Origin: Actinomycetota bacterium
GTDB lineage: Bacteria > Acidobacteriota > Blastocatellia > Chloracidobacteriales > Chloracidobacteriaceae
Assembly (NCBI GenBank): GCA_013298335.1
Contig: JAAFHI010000057.1
Span: 1 to 10,157 of the forward strand
Direction: 5' to 3'
Length of the DNA stretch: 10,157 nucleotides
Below, piece after piece: positions 5,447 through 10,157 of the stretch (position 1 is the first letter of the stretch; each line of letters begins with the position of its first letter). The translations under genes and the position numbers were made by a program. The notes under the pieces were generated by a model. The model was not told the origin of the DNA. It did no database searches and saw only the letters and a list, made by a program, of their open reading frames with translations.

Positions 5447-5522
5447 GGGATGGTAACTCAATGGTCAGAGTACCGGCCTTTTAAGCCGGGAGTTGTGGGT
5501 TCGAGTCCCACCCGTCCCACCA
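5447..5522 (+). tRNA. tRNA-Lys(TTT)
   Basis: Acceptor GGGATGG/CCGTCCC, D stem ACTC/GAGT, anticodon stem CCGGC/GCCGG with loop CTTTTAA (anticodon TTT), T arm identical to that of tRNA-Lys(CTT), A73, CCA encoded. Likely a tandem duplicate whose anticodon has diverged. Confidence 0.95.
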
Positions 5523-5526
5523 TTTT

Positions 5527-5601
5527 TGCGATGTAGCTCAGTGGTAGAGCAACCGCCTGTTAAGCGGATGGTCGCAGGTTCGAATCCTGCCATCGCAGCC
5601 A
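5527..5601 (+). tRNA. tRNA-Asn(GTT)
   Basis: Acceptor TGCGATG/CATCGCA with U1-A72 and G73, as in other bacterial Asn tRNAs; D stem GCTC/GAGC; anticodon loop CTGTTAA (anticodon GTT) on stem CCGC/GCGG with an A-A at the stem base; T-loop TTCGAAT; CCA encoded. Confidence 0.94.
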
Positions 5602-5605
5602 TTTT

Positions 5606-5680
5606 TGCGGGATCGTCCAATTGGCAGGACACCGGCCTTTGAACCCGGTCGTGGAGGTTCGAATCCTTCTCCCGCAGCCA
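5606..5680 (+). tRNA. tRNA-Gln(TTG)
   Basis: Acceptor TGCGGGA/TCCCGCA with U1-A72 and G73, both usual for Gln; D stem GTCC/GGAC; anticodon loop CTTTGAA (anticodon TTG) on CCGG/CCGG with a C-C mismatch next to the loop; T stem GGAGG/CCTTC; CCA encoded. Confidence 0.93.
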
Positions 5681-5693
5681 GCTTCACTCCTCC

Positions 5694-5768
5694 GGCCCGG
5701 TAGCTCAGCGGAAACAGAGCACCTGAATTCTACTCAGGTCGTCGCGGGTTCGAATCCCGCCCGGGTCT
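5694..5768 (+). tRNA. tRNA-Arg(TCT)
   Basis: Acceptor GGCCCGG/CCGGGTC, D stem GCTC/GAGC, anticodon stem CCTGA/TCAGG with loop ATTCTAC (anticodon TCT), T stem GCGGG/CCCGC. The discriminator base reads T, unusual for Arg, and CCA is not encoded. Last gene of the array, followed by CTCTTTT. Confidence 0.9.
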
Positions 5769-5886
5769 CTTTTCCCGAAGCCGTTCGACACATGTATTAA
5801 GGATCGCGCGCGTACGATGAACTGGTCTTCAAAGTTCCGGGCAGGGAAACGGCTGGCGCGCGCCGCCGAACCGGTGCCCAAATAGA

Positions 5887-5914
5887 AAACGCGGAGCTCG
5901 TGGGCTCCGCGTTT
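5887..5914. terminator. Bidirectional rho-independent terminator
   Basis: AAACGCGGAGC (5887-5897) and GCTCCGCGTTT (5904-5914) form a perfect 11-bp stem with a 6-nt loop, with A-rich sequence to the left and T to the right. It lies between the convergent tRNA array (plus) and the REC-PATAN-roadblock gene (minus) and can end both. The 118 bases before it (5769-5886) show no gene. Confidence 0.88.
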
Positions 5915-5937
5915 CGTCTGTTCGAAAGGGTTTCGGG

Positions 5938-7092
5938 TCAAACCGTCAGGCCGCCTTCAATCTGGGACAGCTTGTGCCGGGCGAGCGCGAGGTTGCCGGA
6001 GTCTTTCTTGATCGCAACGTAGAAAAAGAGGTTCGGCGAGTTCTTGATCAGACGGATCAGATGGAACTGGGTATCGAGGGTGATGAGGATATCCTCAATG
6101 GTTTCCTTGATCCCCAGATTCGCCATGGCCTTCATTTTGGCCCGGACGACTTCGGTGTTTCCGGCGGCGGCGATTTCAAGGTTGTACGTCGGTGTGCCAC
6201 CAATGGTTCCGAGGCACATCCCGCTTTTCCAGTCGGCCAGCGCCGCGCCCACGGTACCTTCGATTTCCATAACCGCAGTCAGTGAATCTTTGACGTTTGC
6301 CATATCGGTAGTCTCCTTGTTTTTGGTGTCCCGGGGTGTTTCCGCGGGGAATGGGGTTTGAATGTTCTCGGAGGGAAGCCCGTCCGAGGTGTTTTTGAAA
6401 TCCGGTGACAGCGATTCGTCCCGCACGCGCTCGTCCAGAATCTGATGGGCATCGAGCAGCAGTTGGTCCAGCGGGGTTTGAATGGTTCGGGCCTGTTTTT
6501 TGGCGATGTTGCCGATTTCAATCTCGGGATTCGACCAACTGATGATTTCGTAGGCTGCCTCTTCGCCCTCGGTGCTTCCCGTGCGGGCGTTCACCAGTTC
6601 GCCCTCGTGGAAAACCAGGATGCCGGCCAGCGTGTCCTGCCGGACGTTGAGCGTGCAGGTCTTGCGCTCGATGCCGAGCAACTGGAGGAAACTGGAGAGA
6701 TTGATGCCCCGCAGAAATCCGCCGGTCCGCTTGAACAGCACTTCCTGAATGGCGTCCGCCAGCACCTGAAGGTCGATGGGCTTCTCGATGTATCCGATGG
6801 CCCCGATTTTCCGGACCTGCTTTTCGATTTCGGCGGTCCCGAAGGCGGTCATCACGATGGCCGAGGTACTTGGCTTTTCCGACATCACGTGGGCCAGCAG
6901 GTGAAATCCGTCCATGACTGGCATCTTCAGATCCGTGACCATCAAATCCACACTGGTTCCATTGAGGACCTGGATGGCTTCCTCCCCGTTTCCCGCCGTC
7001 AGGACGCGGACTCCATCCAGCGTGTCGGAAATACCCTCCGAAACACTGCTCAGGAAAAGTTTTTCGTCATCGACAATCAGGATGGTAGGCAT
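5938..7092 (-). CDS. Response regulator: REC - PATAN (DUF4388) - roadblock/LC7
   Basis: A 384-residue cytoplasmic signalling protein without a DNA-binding domain. Residues 1-120 form a receiver: acidic Asp8/Asp9, phospho-acceptor Asp54 (MVTDLKMPVMDG), Thr82 and Lys104 (EKP). Residues ~123-220 match the PATAN/DUF4388 fold (GGFLRGINLSSFLQLLG ... GILVFHEGELVNA). A polar linker (~225-262) leads to a roadblock/LC7-like domain (~264-384), a family that usually works beside small GTPases or in polarity and motility control; no GTPase is visible here. The start ATG 7092 has only a weak GAAG upstream. Met264 has AAGGAG exactly 9 nt before it, so the roadblock part may also be made alone. Lies downstream of the NtrC-like gene behind a sigma54-type promoter. 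Confidence 0.9.
   Translation of the reverse strand: MPTILIVDDEKLFLSSVSEGISDTLDGVRVLTAGNGEEAIQVLNGTSVDLMVTDLKMPVMDGFHLLAHVMSEKPSTSAIVMTAFGTAEIEKQVRKIGAIGYIEKPIDLQVLADAIQEVLFKRTGGFLRGINLSSFLQLLGIERKTCTLNVRQDTLAGILVFHEGELVNARTGSTEGEEAAYEIISWSNPEIEIGNIAKKQARTIQTPLDQLLLDAHQILDERVRDESLSPDFKNTSDGLPSENIQTPFPAETPRDTKNKETTDMANVKDSLTAVMEIEGTVGAALADWKSGMCLGTIGGTPTYNLEIAAAGNTEVVRAKMKAMANLGIKETIEDILITLDTQFHLIRLIKNSPNLFFYVAIKKDSGNLALARHKLSQIEGGLTV
6301..6318 (-). promoter_or_regulatory. Internal ribosome-binding site and start for a free roadblock protein
   Basis: On the minus strand AAGGAG (6318-6313) lies 9 nt before an in-frame ATG (6303) that is codon 264 of the REC-PATAN-roadblock gene. Initiation here would give a 121-residue roadblock/LC7 protein ending at 5938, beginning MANVKDSL at the domain boundary. 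This is a better initiation site than that of the full-length protein. Confidence 0.6.
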
Positions 7093-7128
7093 TGGTTCAT
7101 CTTCGTCCGTTGGATTCGAACTAGATAA

Positions 7129-7144
7129 AGCACATGCCGTGCCA
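7129..7144 (-). promoter_or_regulatory. Sigma54 (-24/-12) promoter
   Basis: The minus strand reads TGGCACG, GCAT, then GTGCT from 7144 to 7129. Against the consensus TGGCACG-N4-TTGCW only one specified position differs, and the GG (-24) and GC (-12) have the strict 10-bp spacing. Predicted +1 is near 7118, about 26 nt before the ATG at 7092. Confidence 0.8.
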
Positions 7145-7202
7145 AACCTCCTGAAAGTTATAAGTTCACTGTTTTCAAGTATTTAATTTTGGGGGCCGGT
7201 CG

Positions 7203-7259
7203 GGTTTTGAGGAGGCTGTGTCAAACCGGCACGTCGTTTTGAAAGGGTGGTTTTCAAAA
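7203..7259. promoter_or_regulatory. Candidate enhancer sites for the NtrC-type activator
   Basis: Two dyads of the same half-site: GGTTTTGA (7203-7210) with TCAAACC (7221-7227), and TTTTGAAA (7237-7244) with TTTCAAAA (7252-7259). Their centres are 33 bp apart (about three turns) and lie roughly 97 and 130 bp upstream of the predicted sigma54 start, the usual geometry for NtrC-like enhancers. The second dyad has no T-run and so is a poor terminator. Confidence 0.55.
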
Positions 7260-7281
7260 TGACAGGGTTGCGGGGGAATGT

Positions 7282-8664
7282 TCAGGCGTCCGGTCCGTTT
7301 GGAAGGGGCGTTCTGACGCCGTATTCGGTGAGTTTCCGGCGGAGGGTCGAGAGGGAGATGTCGAGCGTCTGGGCGGTGGCGGTGAGGTTTCGGCCACCCT
7401 TTTCGAAAATCCGAAGGATGTGGGTGCGCTCGATGTCGGCCAGCCGGACGGATTCATTCTCATTCGGGGCCCGGTTTGAAGTCGGGGTATTGGCGGGTTG
7501 ATTGAACACCAGCCGAGAGGGAAACAGTTCCGGGCCGTCCTGGAGAAAGAGGCAGCGCTCGATGATATTGCGGAGTTCGCGAACATTGCCGGGAAAAGTG
7601 TACTGCGCGAGGCGTTCCACCTCTCCTCGTCCGAGTTCGAAGTGATGGCCGGGGGCGAGGGTGGAGATGAAGTGGCGGCAGAGTTCCGCCAGATCGTCGA
7701 GTCGTTCACGCAGCGGCGGGAGGTGAATCAGGATGACGTTCAGGCGATAGAACAGGTCGCGCCGGAACGTGCCCGCGTCGATGGCCTGCGCCGGGTCGAG
7801 GTTGGTGGCGGCCATTACCCGGACGGAAACGGACCGGATGACGTCCCCGCCGATCCGGCGGATGGACCGGTCCTCCAGGACGCCGAGGAGTTTCGACTGG
7901 AGTTGCAGCGGCATTTCCGCCACTTCATCGAGAAACAGCGTGCCGCCCTCGGCGAGTTCGAACAGCCCCTTGCGGGTGGCGTGGGCACCGGTGTAGGCCC
8001 CTTTTTCGGCCCCGAAGAGTTCGGCTTCGATGAGCGATTCAGGCAGGGCGGCGCAATTGACGCCGATAAAGGGTTTCTCGGCGATCCGGGAAGCATAGTG
8101 GATGGCCTTCGCCACGTAGCTTTTGCCGGTTCCGGTCTCGCCGGTGATGAAGACCCGCGCGTCCACCGAGGCGGCCCGGTCGATGAGCCGCCGGATTTCC
8201 GAAAACCGTTCGCCGGACCCGACGATCAGCGCCGTCTCGCTCTCCCGGTGGGCATGGAATTTCTGGACCTCCTCGACTTTTTCAAGTTCGGTCGTGTGGA
8301 GGAGCCGCTCGACGGCATGGCGGACCTCCTCGACCTCCACCGGCTTGGACAGATAGTCGTGAATTCCCGATTTCAGTGCCTGAACCGCGTTTTCATAGCT
8401 CGGAAACGCGGTCAGGAGCAGGATTTTTACCGATTCGCTGGAGCCAAGCAGGTCCGGCACCAGCGACAGGCCGTCTCCGTCGGGAAGGTGATTGTCGAGC
8501 AGGGCAATGTCGAACGGCGTCCGGCGAATCAGGACGCGCGCCGCCTCAATGCCGGAAGCGATGGAGACGGTAAACCCCTGGGCGCTGAAGACATCGGCGA
8601 GAACCTCGCGAAAAAAAGGTTCGTCGTCGAGGATGAGCATGCGTTTTGGAGCCGAGTTGAGCAT
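7282..8664 (-). CDS. NtrC-family sigma54-dependent response regulator
   Basis: A 460-residue DNA-binding activator. The receiver (~8-122) has Asp13/Asp14, phospho-acceptor Asp57 (ALLDNHLPDGDG), Thr85 and Lys107. The AAA+ domain (~143-370) has Walker A GETGTGKS (175-182), the sigma54-contacting loop as GAYTGA (222-227; the common form is GAFTGA), Walker B TLFLDE (242-247), the sensor-I stretch VMAATN and arginine-finger region RRDLFYRLNV (301-310). The Fis-type helix-turn-helix is at ~412-451 (HILRIFEKGGRNLTATAQTLDISLSTLRRKL). ATG 8664 lies 7 bp after the kinase stop, so the two form one operon and a cognate pair. Its likely target is the -24/-12 promoter directly downstream. The physiological signal is unknown. 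Confidence 0.97.
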   Translation of the reverse strand: MLNSAPKRMLILDDEPFFREVLADVFSAQGFTVSIASGIEAARVLIRRTPFDIALLDNHLPDGDGLSLVPDLLGSSESVKILLLTAFPSYENAVQALKSGIHDYLSKPVEVEEVRHAVERLLHTTELEKVEEVQKFHAHRESETALIVGSGERFSEIRRLIDRAASVDARVFITGETGTGKSYVAKAIHYASRIAEKPFIGVNCAALPESLIEAELFGAEKGAYTGAHATRKGLFELAEGGTLFLDEVAEMPLQLQSKLLGVLEDRSIRRIGGDVIRSVSVRVMAATNLDPAQAIDAGTFRRDLFYRLNVILIHLPPLRERLDDLAELCRHFISTLAPGHHFELGRGEVERLAQYTFPGNVRELRNIIERCLFLQDGPELFPSRLVFNQPANTPTSNRAPNENESVRLADIERTHILRIFEKGGRNLTATAQTLDISLSTLRRKLTEYGVRTPLPNGPDA

Positions 8665-8671
8665 TTCGATT

Positions 8672-10157
8672 TCAGACCGGATGGAATTCTTCGTTTTGGA
8701 CGGCTTCGAGGGTGACGTTCGCCTGGCATCCCGAAAGTGGTCCGGGAAGAATGTCGATGGTGCCGTTCATCTTGGTAATGAGTTTTTTGGTAATGACGAG
8801 TCCGAGGCCGGTCCCGTGCGGTTTCGAGGTAAAAAAGGGTTTGAAAAGCTGGCTGGCCTGTTGCGGCGTCAATCCGACGCCCCGGTCGATGATGCTGAGG
8901 GTGATCAGCCGCGGCCCGCTGGTCACTTTCAGGGTGATGGTCGGGTTGTCCTGGTCCTGCATGGCGTCGGCGGCATTCGCGAACAGATTCAACAGGGCCT
9001 GATGGAGGCCGCGCTGGTCGAACCAGACAAGACCGGCGTTCCGGTCGAACTCCCGCTTGATCCGGATGCCCCGTTTGGCGAAGTCCTCCTCGACAAGGGT
9101 GCAGAACCGTTCGAGAAACGGAAGGATCGGAAGCGCTTCGAGGGCCGGTGTTTCAAACATGCTGAATGAGCGCAGGGTTCGCAACAGGTATTCCACCCGC
9201 CCGATTTCGATCAGCGAGCGGTCGAGGTACTTCGAAACCGTTTCCCGCGACGGATTGTCGGCCCGGCTCAGGACGGTGAGCGCCGTCTTGATGGAGTTGA
9301 TGGGATTCCCCATCTCGTGACGGATGCCGGAGAAAATGTAGCCGGCGTTGTCCATCACGTTGACGGCTTCGGCGATGGATTCATAGCGAAGCTGATCGGT
9401 CACGTCGCGGCAGACGGCCACCATGTTTTGCAGTCGCCCCGTCTCGTCCCGGACGGGCGAGATGGAGGCTTCTTCCTGATACGTGCTGCCGTCCTTGCGG
9501 CGGGCGGTGTAGATGCCGTGCCAGTCCTTGCCGTTCAGCAGGGCGCGGGCGATTTCACGGCGGGTCTTGCGCTCGACCGGGCCGAGGGCGAGCGAGAATA
9601 CCCGCCGTTCATAGGTTTCCCACCGGTGAAATCCGGTCGTCTGTTCAAAGGCCGGATTGACGAACTGGATTCTTCCGTTGCCGTTGAGCATGACGACCGA
9701 TTCGGCGATCTGTTCAATGGCCGTGTTGAGCCGGCGCATGGCGTGGTCGGCCAGCCGGCGGGTGGTGATGTCCTGGATGATGTGCACCCAGCCGGTTCCG
9801 ATGCCGCGTTCCTGCGGAATCCAGTAGCTGTTGATTTCGAACCAGCTCTCGGTGCCCGGAAACCGGAACTCCGGGTTCTTTCCGATGGCCTCGCGAAAGG
9901 GCAGGTGGGCTTTGCTGGTGCCTTCGAAGAAGAGGTCCGTGGTTCGCCGTCCGATGATGTCACGGTAGGAGCGCTTCAAAAACTCGGTGACGGCCTTGTT
10001 GCAGCGTTTGACGGTGCCATCCTGATCTTCGAGCAGAATGAAATCCGGGATGGCGTCGACGGTGGCGACCCACTCCTCGTCGCGTCGGCGCAGGACTTCC
10101 GCCAGGGCCTTGCGTTCACTGAGGTCCTCGACGATGGCCACGATCGTCTTGTCCTGC
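8672..10157 (-). CDS. PAS-domain sensor histidine kinase, N-terminus off the right edge
   Basis: Cytoplasmic part of a sensor kinase, open to the window edge; residues are numbered from the GTG at 10141, though the frame continues upstream (…DKTIVAIVEDLSERK looks like the end of an earlier PAS domain, so that GTG is probably not the start). PAS 1 is at ~22-130, PAS 2 with PAC at ~135-250, a HisKA dimerisation domain at ~255-325 with the phospho-acceptor His275 (SGIRHEMGNPINSIK), and an HATPase_c domain at ~340-482 with N box Asn385/Asn389 (LLNLFANAADAM), G1 DRGVGL (419-424), F box (KPFFTSK) and G2 GTGLGL (443-448). No membrane segment is visible. It should phosphorylate Asp57 of the NtrC-type protein encoded 7 bp downstream, and perhaps the REC-PATAN-roadblock protein. 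The PAS ligand is unknown. Confidence 0.95.
   Translation of the reverse strand, partial: QDKTIVAIVEDLSERKALAEVLRRRDEEWVATVDAIPDFILLEDQDGTVKRCNKAVTEFLKRSYRDIIGRRTTDLFFEGTSKAHLPFREAIGKNPEFRFPGTESWFEINSYWIPQERGIGTGWVHIIQDITTRRLADHAMRRLNTAIEQIAESVVMLNGNGRIQFVNPAFEQTTGFHRWETYERRVFSLALGPVERKTRREIARALLNGKDWHGIYTARRKDGSTYQEEASISPVRDETGRLQNMVAVCRDVTDQLRYESIAEAVNVMDNAGYIFSGIRHEMGNPINSIKTALTVLSRADNPSRETVSKYLDRSLIEIGRVEYLLRTLRSFSMFETPALEALPILPFLERFCTLVEEDFAKRGIRIKREFDRNAGLVWFDQRGLHQALLNLFANAADAMQDQDNPTITLKVTSGPRLITLSIIDRGVGLTPQQASQLFKPFFTSKPHGTGLGLVITKKLITKMNGTIDILPGPLSGCQANVTLEAVQNEEFHPV

Noticed and set aside
5810-5870. CTTCAAA loop suggesting a selenocysteine tRNA
   Set aside because: No D arm, no GGTTCGA T-loop and no matching acceptor could be drawn.
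5705-5941. 78-codon minus-strand frame over tRNA-Arg(TCT) and the terminator
   Set aside because: Covers a tRNA and a terminator; no ribosome site or domain.
7122-7152. AGGAGG followed by a four-codon ORF upstream of the REC-PATAN gene
   Set aside because: It overlaps the sigma54 promoter and lies upstream of the predicted transcript start.
7498-8715. Long plus-strand frame (405 codons) opposite the NtrC-type gene
   Set aside because: Antisense shadow caused by GC-rich codon use; the minus strand carries all AAA+ motifs.

Overview
The window is about 10 kb of bacterial chromosome (moderately GC-rich, ordinary genetic code, Shine-Dalgarno sites and sigma70/sigma54-like promoters). Its gene content does not fix a phylum. 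The long PAS histidine kinase, the NtrC-type regulator and a REC-PATAN-roadblock protein suggest a free-living bacterium of the deltaproteobacterial, planctomycete or candidate-phylum kind; this is inference only.

Layout. 1-1058 (minus): acetate kinase ackA, C-terminus off the left edge. 1188-2255 (plus, divergent): a VOC-cupin-cupin protein, with a possible short upstream ORF. 2256-2674: no gene, but a ~191 bp inverted-repeat element (2422-2612) made of hairpins. 3825-2675 (minus): an Lrp/AsnC regulator overlapping by ATGA with a MarC/NAAT membrane protein, behind a strong and apparently leaderless promoter that carries two Lrp-box-like sites. 3889-4472: mostly non-coding, with a possible 33-codon ORF, two dyad structures and about 11 copies of a 7-bp tandem repeat. 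4420-5768 (plus): the most notable part. A stable-RNA-type promoter precedes a 57-codon leader ORF, a four-segment terminator/antiterminator ladder and ten tightly packed tRNA genes (Tyr, Ser-GCT, Ser-TGA, Arg-GCG, Glu, Lys-CTT, Lys-TTT, Asn, Gln, Arg-TCT). 5887-5914: bidirectional terminator. 10157-5938 (minus): PAS histidine kinase (N-terminus off the right edge), sigma54-dependent NtrC-family response regulator, then a REC-PATAN-roadblock protein behind a sigma54 promoter.

How the parts work together. The leader ORF ends in 30 codons of which 26 specify only Ser, Arg, Glu, Gln, Tyr, Lys or Asn. These are exactly the seven amino acids served by the ten downstream tRNAs, and all seven are present. 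Its stop codon lies 6 nt before a ladder of hairpins that can form either a terminator or a competing antiterminator. I propose a tRNA operon controlled by ribosome-mediated attenuation that senses the decoding capacity of its own products. The direction of the response cannot be settled by inspection. At the other end, the kinase/NtrC pair probably switches on the REC-PATAN-roadblock gene: a close match to the -24/-12 promoter and two phased dyads about 97 and 130 bp upstream of the predicted start lie between the two regulators. The Lrp-MarC pair looks like an autoregulated amino-acid-efflux unit.
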